Positions 1 to 8,441 of a DNA stretch of 64,000 nucleotides are shown one piece after another. The translations under genes and the position numbers were made by a program. The notes under the pieces are model-generated. The model worked only from the letters and a program-made list of their open reading frames with translations, was not told the origin of the DNA and searched no databases. This DNA is from Mycolicibacterium phocaicum (lineage in GTDB: Bacteria > Actinomycetota > Actinomycetes > Mycobacteriales > Mycobacteriaceae), in NCBI RefSeq assembly GCF_010731115.1, contig NZ_AP022616.1:5270001-5334000 (forward strand). Direction: 5' to 3'. Numbering within the stretch: position 1 is the first letter of the stretch; every line of letters begins with the position of its first letter.

Positions 1-182
1 GCAGCCGACAACCGCGCACTGTGCTGAAGAACGGTGAGTGCGGTGTACTGCGGGGCCGTGATGCCGTACGGGCGCAACAGCGCGTCCAGGTGCGACCGGA
101 TTCCCAACTCAACCTGCTTTATCGCGTACAACAGCGACGGATTATGTTGTTGTCCAACACTTTCAAGTTCCATAGCAGGCAT
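1..182 (-). CDS. MarR-family transcriptional regulator, N-terminal part (runs off window)
   Basis: Only the first 60 or so residues are present; the gene continues beyond the left edge. The visible segment (NPSLLYAIKQVELGIR, then RPYGITAPQYTALTVL) has the helix pattern and wording of the N-terminal dimerisation and first DNA-binding helices of actinobacterial MarR proteins. I chose the ATG at 182 because GGAG lies about 9 bases upstream; an in-frame ATG at 173 is the alternative. The gene diverges from the aldehyde dehydrogenase at 371, with a perfect inverted repeat between them, so it is the likely local repressor. MarR regulators such as CouR control phenylpropanoid catabolism in Rhodococcus, which fits the downstream genes. 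The effector cannot be read from the sequence. Confidence 0.75.
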   Translation of the reverse strand, partial: MPAMELESVGQQHNPSLLYAIKQVELGIRSHLDALLRPYGITAPQYTALTVLQHSARLSA

Positions 183-292
183 GATGCTGGGCTCCAATTC
201 GTGCCAGGAGTGTCAGGTTCCCTGCCTACTTTAGCGGGCCGCCAAGCAATGGGCGACAAGTGCACCCCGCAGGCCCTGACCACACGACTCCG

Positions 293-321
293 CCGACCGG
301 CGTGCGTACACCGCCGGTCGG
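293..321. promoter_or_regulatory. Candidate MarR operator: perfect 10-bp inverted repeat
   Basis: CCGACCGGCG at 293-302 and its exact reverse complement CGCCGGTCGG at 312-321 are separated by 9 bases. The repeat lies between the divergent MarR and aldehyde dehydrogenase starts, 50 bases upstream of the latter. Length and placement suit a MarR dimer site. A function as a transcript hairpin is the alternative. Confidence 0.5.
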
Positions 322-370
322 TGTGCAAACCCGCCGGCATACCCGCCTCCCGCCTGTCAGTGAAGGAACG

Positions 371-1858
371 ATGATGACCGCCACTACTGCGAGTCCGACG
401 ACCGTCGCCCGCCCAGTGCTTGCCAACGAATACGGCCTTTTTGTCGATGGGCAGCGACGCCCGGCCAGCGATGGCGGACTTACCGACGTACTCGACCCCG
501 CGACCGGCGCTGTAGTCACCCATGTGGCCTCTGCGCAGGCGGTGGACGTCGATGACGCCGTCGCCGCCGCACGCGCCGCCTTCGACGACGGCCGCTGGGC
601 GAACCTTCCCGCGCGCGAACGGGCCCGAGTGCTGACGCGCGCTGCTGAGCTGATCCGGACCCGAGCCGACGAATTGGTCGCCACCGAGAGTATCGATGTT
701 GGCAAACCAGTATCGCTCTGTAGGCCAGTCGATGTCTTGACCGCGGCCGACCAGTACGAGTACGCCGCGGCGTTGGCGCACACTCTGGGCGGACATACGC
801 GTCCCACTCCGCTGCCTGCCCATGCCTACACCTGTCGTGAGCCCCTCGGTGTGGTCGCCGCGATCACTCCATTCAACTTCCCGTTGATTCTGTCGAGCAC
901 CAAATTGGCGCCGGCGTTGGCTGCGGGTAACACTGTCGTGCACAAGCCCTCTGACGAGACACCGCTCAGTGCCCTGGTGATGGCCGAAATCCTCACCGAG
1001 GCAGGAGTTCCGGCGGGCGTGCTCAACGTGGTGACTGGCCCTGGGCAGGTTGTCGGGGAAGCGCTGCTTCGTCACCCTAACGTCGACAAAATCGCCTTTA
1101 CCGGTTCGACGGGGATAGGCCGTCACGCCGGTGCGCTCGCGGGGGAGGGCCTCAAGCCGATCACATTGGAGCTGGGTGGCAACGCGGCCAACATTGTTTT
1201 CGCTGACGCCGATCTCGACCGTGCGATCCCGGCGATCATCAAGGCTTTCACCTTCAACGCGGGCCAGTTCTGCATGGGCGGGCCGCGGCTGCTTGTCGCG
1301 GCCGAAATCTATGAGACGGTGCTGGCGATACTCGCCGAGGCGGTGCCGACGGTACCTGTTGGTGATCCGTTTGATCCCAGCACGTTGATGGGGCCCATGG
1401 TCGGTGAGCGGCATTTGCGCAAAGTCGAGGAGTACGTGGCTTTGGCCCGTACCGAGGGCGCGCGGATCATCGCCGGTGGCCACCGCATTGACGCCGGTGG
1501 CGGATTCTTCCACGCACCCACAGTTATTGCCGATCTGGACAACGGTAGTGCGGTGGTTCAGGAAGAGATTTTCGGACCGGTCCTGACTGTGCAGCCTTTC
1601 GCCGATGAAGCGGAGGCGGTCGCCCTTGCGAATAGCACACCGTACGGCTTGGCATCGGGATTGCAGACGTCCGACATCGGCCGCGCGCACCGAGTGGCTG
1701 CTGCCCTGCACGCCGGGATCGTCTGGGTCAACGATTGGGCCCTGTTGGACCCCTCGATCCCGTTCGGAGGAGTCAAGCAGTCCGGGTTCGGCCGGGAGTA
1801 CGGCGCCGAGGTGCTCGAGTCCTACACCAAGACCAAGTCCGTCGTCATCGCGCTGTAA
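371..1858 (+). CDS. Aldehyde dehydrogenase, NAD(P)-dependent (495 aa)
   Basis: This soluble enzyme oxidises an aldehyde to the carboxylic acid. Length is normal for the ALDH superfamily. The general base Glu267 sits in ELGGN and the nucleophile Cys301 in FNAGQFCMGG; the TPFNFP and FTGSTGIGR cofactor segments are also present. The start at ATG 371 follows GAAGGA at 362; a second ATG at 374 is equally possible. It opens a same-strand run with an alcohol dehydrogenase 25 bases downstream, so the pair probably turns an alcohol into an acid that the ligase at 4830 then activates. An aromatic or allylic substrate is inferred from context only. Regulation is probably by the divergent MarR protein through the repeat at 293-321. 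Confidence 0.9.
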   Translation: MMTATTASPTTVARPVLANEYGLFVDGQRRPASDGGLTDVLDPATGAVVTHVASAQAVDVDDAVAAARAAFDDGRWANLPARERARVLTRAAELIRTRADELVATESIDVGKPVSLCRPVDVLTAADQYEYAAALAHTLGGHTRPTPLPAHAYTCREPLGVVAAITPFNFPLILSSTKLAPALAAGNTVVHKPSDETPLSALVMAEILTEAGVPAGVLNVVTGPGQVVGEALLRHPNVDKIAFTGSTGIGRHAGALAGEGLKPITLELGGNAANIVFADADLDRAIPAIIKAFTFNAGQFCMGGPRLLVAAEIYETVLAILAEAVPTVPVGDPFDPSTLMGPMVGERHLRKVEEYVALARTEGARIIAGGHRIDAGGGFFHAPTVIADLDNGSAVVQEEIFGPVLTVQPFADEAEAVALANSTPYGLASGLQTSDIGRAHRVAAALHAGIVWVNDWALLDPSIPFGGVKQSGFGREYGAEVLESYTKTKSVVIAL

Positions 1859-1883
1859 TCCACCGCGAGAACAGGAACCTCCC

Positions 1884-2990
1884 ATGACGATCACCACGAC
1901 CGCCGCAGTTGTCGAAAACGGCGGTGCCGCATTCGAACTCGAAGAAGTGCAACTCGACCAGCCGCGCCCCAACGAGGTGCTGGTGCGTCTCGTGGCCGCC
2001 GGCGTGTGCCACACCGACCTCGGGGTAGCCTCCGGTGCGCTGCCGTTTCCATTGCCCGGTGTGCTCGGCCACGAAGGCGCCGGAATCGTTGAACGCGTCG
2101 GGGAGTCGGTCAACGCTGTAGTCCCCGGCGATCACGTTCTGTGCAGTTTCGCCTCATGCGGTGGCTGCGACAACTGCCGGCAGGGCCACCCCGCCTACTG
2201 TCGAACATGGTTACCGCTCAATCTGATTGGGGGAAGCCGCCCCGATGGCACCAGCCCAGTGACTCGCGCTGGCCGTGAGCTCGGCGGGCATTTCTTCGGG
2301 CAGTCGTCGTTCGCGCGTTTCGCCGTCGTCGCCGAACGCAGTCTCGTCAAGGTTGATTCGGCCGCACCACTGGACCTCCTAGCGCCCCTGGGTTGCGGCG
2401 TCCAGACCGGAGCAGGGGCGGTGTGGAACGTACTCAAACCGCGCCCCGGAGAGCACGTCCTGGTAACCGGGGCAGGAGCCGTTGGGCTGTCGGCCGTCAT
2501 GGCCGCCCGCCTCACGCCCGCGGCCACCATCATCGTCGTCGATCGAGTACCTGAACGACTGGAACTGGCCAAGGTTTTGGGAGCCACTGACACCATCGAC
2601 GCGACCAACTCTGATGTCGGCGAGCGCGTCGCCGCCATCACCGGCGGACTCGGCGTGCACGGGGCCGTGGAGACCACCGGCAATGTCGGTGTCCTGCGTA
2701 CGACGGTGGAGGCGCTGGCACCACGCGGAACTTCGGTCATCGTGGGCGCACCACCCTTCGGCACCACCGTCGCACTCGACGTGAACGCGATGATTCCGGG
2801 ACGCACAGTCACCGGATTGACATTGGGTGACAGCGAGATTCGAACGTTGATACCGGTCCTGGTTGACCTTGTCGTCTCTGGCAGGTTTCCCCTCGACAAG
2901 CTGATCAGCTTCTACGACTTCGCCGATATCAATACCGCGGTCGCCGACATGACCAGCGGTGCGGCAATCAAGCCGGTACTGCGATTTTGA
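1884..2990 (+). CDS. Zn-dependent alcohol dehydrogenase, MDR superfamily (368 aa)
   Basis: This is an NAD-linked alcohol to aldehyde oxidation enzyme. The catalytic-zinc Cys42 lies in GVCHTD and the second ligand in the GHEGAG segment. The structural-zinc lobe is CGGCDNCRQGHPAYC with four cysteines, and the Rossmann motif is VTGAGAVGLSA. The overall layout and the single-domain length match benzyl/aryl alcohol dehydrogenases (XylB/AdhC type). The ATG at 1884 follows the upstream stop by 25 bases, with AGGAAC as the ribosome site. It stands between the aldehyde dehydrogenase and the SDR, so it probably supplies the aldehyde for the preceding gene product. The exact alcohol is unknown. Confidence 0.9.
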   Translation: MTITTTAAVVENGGAAFELEEVQLDQPRPNEVLVRLVAAGVCHTDLGVASGALPFPLPGVLGHEGAGIVERVGESVNAVVPGDHVLCSFASCGGCDNCRQGHPAYCRTWLPLNLIGGSRPDGTSPVTRAGRELGGHFFGQSSFARFAVVAERSLVKVDSAAPLDLLAPLGCGVQTGAGAVWNVLKPRPGEHVLVTGAGAVGLSAVMAARLTPAATIIVVDRVPERLELAKVLGATDTIDATNSDVGERVAAITGGLGVHGAVETTGNVGVLRTTVEALAPRGTSVIVGAPPFGTTVALDVNAMIPGRTVTGLTLGDSEIRTLIPVLVDLVVSGRFPLDKLISFYDFADINTAVADMTSGAAIKPVLRF

Positions 2991-3028
2991 CCGAGAACAC
3001 CACGACAACGAAAAGGAACGCAAGCATC

Positions 3029-3946
3029 ATGGATCTGAACGACAAGGTCGCCATCGTCACTGGCAGCGGACGCGGCCTCGGACTGTCTTACGCCCAGGCT
3101 CTCGCAGCAGCAGGAGCTGCGGTGGTGGTCAACGACGTCAGCGAAGACGTCGCCCAGACGGCCGCCGACTCGATCACCGCGGCCGGCGGGCGCGCGGTCG
3201 CCCACACGGTGGCCGTGGGTACCGAGGAGGCCGCTGCCGGCTTGGTCGAATGCGCCATCAGCGAGTTCGGTCGCCTGGACGCGGTGGTCACCAACGCCGG
3301 CATCCTGCGCGACAAGGTCCTGTGGAACATGACCGCCGAGGATTTCGACGCCGTCATCGCGGTACATCTGCGCGGAACGTTCCTGTGCGCGCGGGAAGCG
3401 GTGCGGCACTTCCGCAATGCCAAGGAGGGCGGGCGCCTCATCCTGGCCGGGTCCCCTGCCGGGCAGCGCGGCAACTTCGGCCAGACCAACTACGCTGCCG
3501 CCAAAGCCGGCATCGCCGCCATGGCGCGTACGTGGGCCATGGAGTGCGCCAAGGCAGGTGTCACGGTGAACGCGATCATTCCCAACGCAGCCACTGCGAT
3601 GACCGAAACCATCCCCTTCCTCGCGCCCTACGTCGAGGACCTCAAGGCCGGCAACCCGATCCCGTCGGTCGTGCGCCGCGCGGCATCGTTCGGTACCGCT
3701 GAGGACGTTGCCGGCCTGGTGGTCTACCTCGCATCCGATGCCTCCGCCCACGTCACCGGCCAGTGCATCGGCATCGGCGGCGATCGCCTGGCGATGTGGT
3801 CCCATCCCGCCGAGATCGCGTCGGCCTTCCATGACGGCGGTTGGCGCGCAGATGACATCGCTGAGGCTTTCGACTCCAGCATCGGCGAGCAGCTGCAGAC
3901 CTACGGCATCGCACTGCCGCAGATCCCGACCACCGTTAACGCGTGA
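3029..3946 (+). CDS. Short-chain dehydrogenase, probable 3-hydroxyacyl-CoA dehydrogenase (305 aa)
   Basis: This is a classical SDR with the cofactor motif TGSGRGLG at residues 11-18, TNAGIL, and the catalytic Tyr-Lys in NYAAAKAG. The GRGLGLSYA opening and the C-terminal extension of about 50 residues resemble the (R)-3-hydroxyacyl-CoA dehydrogenase part of bacterial MFE-2-like enzymes. In the cou pathway of Rhodococcus jostii an SDR (CouN) oxidises the beta-hydroxyacyl-CoA to the beta-keto form. The SDR, amidohydrolase and ligase here are adjacent and nearly overlapping, and a MaoC hydratase follows the IS110 element, so the same role is proposed. The start at ATG 3029 follows AAAAGGAA. The substrate is inference. 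Confidence 0.8.
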   Translation: MDLNDKVAIVTGSGRGLGLSYAQALAAAGAAVVVNDVSEDVAQTAADSITAAGGRAVAHTVAVGTEEAAAGLVECAISEFGRLDAVVTNAGILRDKVLWNMTAEDFDAVIAVHLRGTFLCAREAVRHFRNAKEGGRLILAGSPAGQRGNFGQTNYAAAKAGIAAMARTWAMECAKAGVTVNAIIPNAATAMTETIPFLAPYVEDLKAGNPIPSVVRRAASFGTAEDVAGLVVYLASDASAHVTGQCIGIGGDRLAMWSHPAEIASAFHDGGWRADDIAEAFDSSIGEQLQTYGIALPQIPTTVNA

Positions 3947-4833
3947 CCATGAGCGACACCGCATTGGACCTCGACCGCATCGTCGCAATCGACGTGCACA
4001 CGCACGCCGAAACCGACGGATGCGGGCACTATTCGCTGCCTGAGCCGCTGCGTGCCGGCGCCGACAAATATTTCGGCGCGGAATCGGGGCCGCCCAGCCT
4101 CGACGAGCTGGCCGACTACTATCGCCAGCGCAACATGGCCGCAGTGGTGTTCACCGTCGATGCCGAATCAGCGCTAGGCCACAGGCGACTTCGCAACGAG
4201 GACATCGCGGCCGCCGCACGTCGGCATCCTGACGTGCTCATCCCGTTCGGCAGCGTGGATCCCGCCAAGGGCGCCGCGGGAGTAGAGGAGGCGCGCGCAC
4301 TGGTCAGCGACCACGGCGTACGCGGCTTCAAATTCCATCCCAGCCTGCAGGCGTTCTGGCCGGACGACCCGGCGGTGTTCCCGCTCTACGAGGCACTCGA
4401 AGAACTGGGCATGGTGGCACTGTTCCATTCAGGCCAGACTGGAATCGGCGCCGGACTTCCCGGCGGTGGCGGAATCCGGTTGCGGTACAGCAACCCGATG
4501 GCACTCGACGAGGTCGCCGCCCGATTCCCGGGCTTGACCATCATCATCGCCCACCCGTCCTTCCCCTGGCAGGACGAAGCCCTCGCCGTGGCCACACACA
4601 AACCCAACGTCTACATCGATCTGTCAGGGTGGTCGCCGAAGTACTTCCCGCCTCAGCTGGTCCAATACGCCAACAGCCTTCTCAAGCACAAAGTGCTCTT
4701 CGGCTCGGACTTCCCATTGATCAGCCCCGACCGGTGGATGCAGGACTTCACCGACCTGCCGATCAAAGATGCGGTGCGGCCGTTGATCCTCAAGGACAAC
4801 GCCGTCGCTGCGCTGAAGCTGCGTACACAGTGA
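3943..4833 (+). CDS. Metal-dependent amidohydrolase (amidohydrolase_2), possible CouO-like beta-ketoacyl-CoA hydrolase
   Basis: This is a TIM-barrel amidohydrolase of about 296 residues. Metal-ligand motifs are visible: HTH in DVHTHAE near the N-terminus, His in KFHPSLQ, His in IIAHPSFPW, and Asp in FGSDFPL near the C-terminus. The GTG start overlaps the SDR stop (GTGA); ATG 3949 is the alternative. Family members include decarboxylases and C-C or C-O hydrolases. In p-coumarate catabolism CouO, a protein of this superfamily, performs a retro-Claisen hydrolysis of the aryl beta-ketopropionyl-CoA. Placement between an SDR and a CoA ligase makes that role the best guess. The ligase start overlaps its stop. 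Confidence 0.8.
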   Translation: MTMSDTALDLDRIVAIDVHTHAETDGCGHYSLPEPLRAGADKYFGAESGPPSLDELADYYRQRNMAAVVFTVDAESALGHRRLRNEDIAAAARRHPDVLIPFGSVDPAKGAAGVEEARALVSDHGVRGFKFHPSLQAFWPDDPAVFPLYEALEELGMVALFHSGQTGIGAGLPGGGGIRLRYSNPMALDEVAARFPGLTIIIAHPSFPWQDEALAVATHKPNVYIDLSGWSPKYFPPQLVQYANSLLKHKVLFGSDFPLISPDRWMQDFTDLPIKDAVRPLILKDNAVAALKLRTQ

Positions 4834-6452
4834 GCGATAGGGCAACGGCCGGACTGGATGCGGCCTACTACGACGGCGGCCAGAACTACGGGTTGGGCAG
4901 CTGGCCGTGGCGCCGCGCGCGAATCGACGCCGGCGCCATCGCCCTGGCACAGGACGATCGGCAGCTCACCTACGGCCAATTAGCTACGCGCACTGCGCAA
5001 TTAGCGGCGAGTCTGATCGCCAGCGGGCTGCCAAAAGGCGGACGCGTCGCCTACCTCGGACCCAACGACATCAGCGCATTCGAAGCTCTTTTCGCCACGG
5101 GACTGGCTGGGGCAGTATTCGTTCCGCTCAATACCCGGCTGGCCGCCCGTGAGATCGCCTACATGCTGGACGACAGCGCCAGCAGCGTGTTGATCGTCGC
5201 GCCCAGTCACCACCAGACGATCAACGAGATCGAAACGTTCCCAACGTCATTGACGACGATTCTGAGTGTCAACGACAGTGGCTTCGAGCCGGCCAATACG
5301 CTGAGCGTGGCCCACCTGCACTATGAATCATTCATGGCCACGGGCCGGCCAGCGGGCACATTTCCCTCCGTCGGGTTCGACGATCCGTGCCTGATCCTCT
5401 ACACCTCGGGGACCACCGGTGCTCCCAAGGGAGCCGTGCTGACTCACAGCAACGTCATGTTCAACACGATCAATCAGCTCGCGCATTTCGACGTGACTTC
5501 GACTGACCGAACCTTGTGCATCGCACCAATTTTCCACGTGACGGGCCTCGGCCAGGTGACCCTGCCCACCTTGTTCAAAGGCGGCCAGGTGCTGCCGGTC
5601 GGCCGTTTCGACCCGGCGGCGGTGCTCAGCGCTATCGCCACCGACAGGATCACCGGCTTTTCGGCAGTGCCCACGATCCTTCAGATGCTGTGCGATCACC
5701 CGGACTGGCCGGACACTGATCTGTCCTCGCTGCGCACGGTGGTTTACGGCGGCTCCCCGGTCCAGGAACGTGTCGCGGTGGAATGGCTGCGCCGCGGTGT
5801 GCCGCTGCTGCAGGGCTACGGCATGACTGAGGCCGCAGCCGGGGTGTACATGGCTACCGAACAGACCGCGGCCGTTCGTCCCACCGCGATTGGTGTACCG
5901 CACTTCTTCACCGACGTTGCGATGATCGACAACGGCCGCGCTCTACCCCCGCGGCCCGGCCAGTCCGGCGAACTCGTGGTGCGCGGACCGCACATGTTCA
6001 CCGGGTACTGGCACCGTCAAGACGACACTGCCGCCGCGTTCACCGACGGCGGTTGGTACCGCTCCGGGGACGTCATCGCCACCGGTGACGACGGTCTCGC
6101 CGCTGTCGTCGACCGTGTCAAGGACATCATCATTTCGGGGGGAGAGAACATCTATCCCGTCGAGGTCGAAGCAGCGCTTGAGCGAATTCCCGGAATAGCG
6201 TCGGCTGCGGTCGTGGGTGTGCCCGACGACAAGTGGGGAGAGGTGGGGCTGGCCTACATCGTGGCTCAGGCCCCCGGCTTCGACGAGGCCACCGTCCGCA
6301 CAGCGCTGGGCGCAGAGTTGGCGCGCTACAAGATCCCGAAGTACTTCGAGGTGATCGAGGCCATTCCGCGCAATGCCACCGGCAAAATCCGCCGTACTGA
6401 ATTGCGCCGCAGCGCAACCGAAGCCACCACAACCTCAACCAGTAAACCCTGA
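4830..6452 (+). CDS. AMP-forming acyl-CoA ligase, ANL superfamily (540 aa)
   Basis: The enzyme activates a carboxylic acid with ATP and CoA. The P-loop-like motif is YTSGTTGAPKG, the adenine-binding motif is GYGMTEA, the hinge region is YRSGD then DRVKDIIISGGENIYP, and the catalytic lysine lies in PRNATGKIRR near the C-terminus. The GTG at 4830 overlaps the previous stop in the usual GTGA form, which marks translational coupling. It is FadD/4-coumarate-ligase-like and complete. With the SDR, amidohydrolase and MaoC genes it forms a chain-shortening module. It ends 20 bases before the IS110 transposase stop, so genes beyond the insertion may be under a different promoter. Confidence 0.9.
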   Translation: MSDRATAGLDAAYYDGGQNYGLGSWPWRRARIDAGAIALAQDDRQLTYGQLATRTAQLAASLIASGLPKGGRVAYLGPNDISAFEALFATGLAGAVFVPLNTRLAAREIAYMLDDSASSVLIVAPSHHQTINEIETFPTSLTTILSVNDSGFEPANTLSVAHLHYESFMATGRPAGTFPSVGFDDPCLILYTSGTTGAPKGAVLTHSNVMFNTINQLAHFDVTSTDRTLCIAPIFHVTGLGQVTLPTLFKGGQVLPVGRFDPAAVLSAIATDRITGFSAVPTILQMLCDHPDWPDTDLSSLRTVVYGGSPVQERVAVEWLRRGVPLLQGYGMTEAAAGVYMATEQTAAVRPTAIGVPHFFTDVAMIDNGRALPPRPGQSGELVVRGPHMFTGYWHRQDDTAAAFTDGGWYRSGDVIATGDDGLAAVVDRVKDIIISGGENIYPVEVEAALERIPGIASAAVVGVPDDKWGEVGLAYIVAQAPGFDEATVRTALGAELARYKIPKYFEVIEAIPRNATGKIRRTELRRSATEATTTSTSKP

Positions 6453-6472
6453 AAGGACTCTCAATGACCGTG

Positions 6473-7681
6473 TCAAGCCGCCGCAGTGGCGATTTGGGGC
6501 GTGTCGGGATGCCAGGTCCGGTTGTCACGGATGAGGGCGTAAAGGACGTTGACGCGTCGGCGGGCCAGGCAGATGGTGGCCGGGATAGGGCGTTTGCCTT
6601 GGTCTCGTTTGCGCTGGTAGTACGCCTTCGACGTGGGATCGCAGCGGATCGCGGTCAGCGCGGACATGTACATCACCCGGCGCAGGCGGCGGCTGTAGCG
6701 CTTGGGCGTGTGCAGCCGGCCGGTGCGTTTGCCGGAGTCTTTGGATACCGGCGCCAGGCCGGCCCAGGCGGCGAGCTGGTCAGGCGATTGGAGCAGTGCG
6801 GGATCGCCGACCACGGCAAGGAATTCGGCGCCGAGTCGGAAGCCGATGCCGGGCAGGCTGGTGATCACCTCGGCGAGCGGATGGCGGCGAAATCGTTCCT
6901 CGATGTCCGCGTCGGTGTGTTTGATGCGCTCATCGAGGTTGATCACCCCCTGGGCCAGCTCGGCGACCAATCCGGCGCCAACATCTTCACCCGCGAGGCG
7001 GACGGTCTGAGCTTTGGCCGCTGTCACCGCGGCAGCCGCGATCGTGGCGGCGTTGCGCACCCCGGCCGCTGCCAGAACTTTGGTCAGCCGCGAAACACCC
7101 GTTCGGCGAATCGCTTTCGGCCGTTGATAGTGCGCCAGCAGCACCGCCCAACCCCGGTCTTGGCTGAGCTCGGCGACGCGTTCGAGGCCCGGGCATACGG
7201 CCAGCAGTTGTTGGCGCAGACGGTTGATGGTGCGGGTGCGATCGGCCACCAGATCGGCGCGGTGGGCGGTGAGCATGCGCAGCTCGGTGATCAGGTCATC
7301 GCCGGGACGCAGGACCGGCAGGTCCGCACCGCGCATCCGGGATTGATCGGCAATCACCCGGGCGTCTTTGGCGTCGGTCTTGGATTCACCACCCCGGTAG
7401 GTGGCCGATGCTTGCCACACCTGCCGGCCCGCAAGGTAACGCACCGTCTTGCCTTCATCGGCCAGCACCGTGAGGACCAGGGCGGCGTACGCGTTGCTCA
7501 AGTCCACCGCCCAGGACACCTCACCGGCAAGCTTTTCGACCTCGGCGACCAGGTCGCGGATCGTGCGCTCGTCGTTGACCACCTTGCGCGAGAACACCAT
7601 GTTGCCGTTGCCGTCCACGACGCACACCCAGTGATGTTCTTTGCCGACGTCGACGCCAGCCCATACCTGGTCTTCGGTCAC
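6473..7681 (-). CDS. IS110-family transposase (DEDD recombinase, 402 aa)
   Basis: The N-terminal RuvC-like domain begins VWAGVDVGKEHHW and contains ESKTDAKDARVIAD, which supply acidic residues of the DEDD set. The C-terminal Tnp_IS116 domain contains SLPGIGFRLGAEFLAVVGD, AAWAGLAP and a serine-bearing YMSALTA segment. The length is complete. The gene opposes the surrounding catabolic genes. Members recombine through a bridge RNA made from the non-coding end of the element, here expected upstream of this gene. No truncation or frameshift is seen, so the element may be active. Confidence 0.93.
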   Translation of the reverse strand: MTEDQVWAGVDVGKEHHWVCVVDGNGNMVFSRKVVNDERTIRDLVAEVEKLAGEVSWAVDLSNAYAALVLTVLADEGKTVRYLAGRQVWQASATYRGGESKTDAKDARVIADQSRMRGADLPVLRPGDDLITELRMLTAHRADLVADRTRTINRLRQQLLAVCPGLERVAELSQDRGWAVLLAHYQRPKAIRRTGVSRLTKVLAAAGVRNAATIAAAAVTAAKAQTVRLAGEDVGAGLVAELAQGVINLDERIKHTDADIEERFRRHPLAEVITSLPGIGFRLGAEFLAVVGDPALLQSPDQLAAWAGLAPVSKDSGKRTGRLHTPKRYSRRLRRVMYMSALTAIRCDPTSKAYYQRKRDQGKRPIPATICLARRRVNVLYALIRDNRTWHPDTPQIATAAA

Positions 7682-7910
7682 CGGACCTCTTTTCGCTTGT
7701 CTGCCAACAGAATCCCCAAGGACGACCTCGCCGGCATTTCCTTAAACAAGCGATCGCATCGCAGATCTCAATCAGCGGCCCGAGGAAGTCCAGGCAGGCC
7801 GGGCGGCCAGTCCTTTCAAGCCGCACCACCAGGGCCGGCACCAACATGGCAGCCATACCCGACCCACCCGGGTCACAGCCAAACGTAACGCTCAGCAATA
7901 CGAAGTAACT
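7682..7910 (-). ncRNA. Candidate IS110 bridge-RNA region
   Basis: About 230 non-coding bases lie upstream of the IS110 transposase start, with no credible gene. In the IS110 group the left-end non-coding segment encodes a structured bridge RNA that pairs with target and donor DNA. Position and length fit; the loops themselves have not been identified by me. Confidence 0.35.
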
Positions 7911-7933
7911 GCAACTACAAACTTAAGGACACC

Positions 7934-8395
7934 ATGACCACGACCACGATCACTTCTCCGCACGAACTGCCTAGCCTCGCAGGCACTGACCTGGGCCACA
8001 GCGATTGGCTGGCTGTTCCCCAGGCGGACATCAACCTGTTCGCCGAGGCCACACACGACCACCAATGGATCCACGTCGACCCCGAGAAGGCCAAGACCGG
8101 GCCGTTCAAGGAGACCATCGCGCACGGTTACCTGACCCTGTCGCTGCTGATCCCTCTGTGGTCGGAGCTCTTGGAGATCAAAGAGTTGGGCATGGCGATC
8201 AACTATGGCCTGAACAAGGTGCGCTTTCCGGCCCCGGTCCCAGCAGGCGCCAAGGTGCGCTTGGCGGCTACCGTGGCCGCGGTCGAAGAGGTCTCCGGCG
8301 GTGGCTACCAGGTGACCGTCAACGGCACGATGGAATGCAACCGCAGCGAAAAGCCAGCCGTGGTCGCTGAGATGGTGTACCGCTACTACGCCTGA
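7934..8395 (+). CDS. MaoC-like hydratase/dehydratase (153 aa)
   Basis: A single hot-dog-fold enoyl-CoA hydratase. The hydratase-2 motif is present as FAEATHDHQWIHVDPEKA followed by GPFKETIAHGYLTLSL, giving the catalytic Asp and His. It hydrates an enoyl-CoA to the 3-hydroxyacyl-CoA, the step that feeds the SDR at 3029. In the cou scheme this is the CouM position. TAAGGACACC immediately precedes the ATG. The IS110 insertion separates it from the ligase, so expression may now depend on a promoter in or near the element. A convergent AraC gene follows. Confidence 0.88.
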   Translation: MTTTTITSPHELPSLAGTDLGHSDWLAVPQADINLFAEATHDHQWIHVDPEKAKTGPFKETIAHGYLTLSLLIPLWSELLEIKELGMAINYGLNKVRFPAPVPAGAKVRLAATVAAVEEVSGGGYQVTVNGTMECNRSEKPAVVAEMVYRYYA

Positions 8396-8441
8396 GCAGG
8401 TCCGCGCCGGACCAGTACCGCACCCGCGCGACGCTTCGTCA

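Larger units (their letters stand above)
6465..7910 (-). mobile_element. IS110-family insertion sequence (ends approximate)
   Basis: The element carries one transposase gene and sits between the acyl-CoA ligase and the MaoC gene of what was probably one operon. On the left, GAAAGGACTCTCAATGACC (6451-6469) looks like a ribosome site plus start codon cut off by the element. IS900 and relatives are known to insert at translation-start signals. IS110 elements usually lack terminal repeats and target duplications, so the ends cannot be fixed here. The right limit is set only by the MaoC start region. Confidence 0.75.

Noticed and set aside
119..2113. Long minus-strand frame opposite the first two dehydrogenases
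   Set aside because: Its product has no family resemblance and is Arg/Gly/His-rich, while the plus strand holds two clear enzymes. It is a high-GC shadow.
6464..7888. 474-residue frame antisense to the IS110 transposase, starting after a ribosome-like site
   Set aside because: The start signal is real flanking DNA, but the frame reads nonsense against an intact transposase. It is treated as a gene start cut off by the IS.
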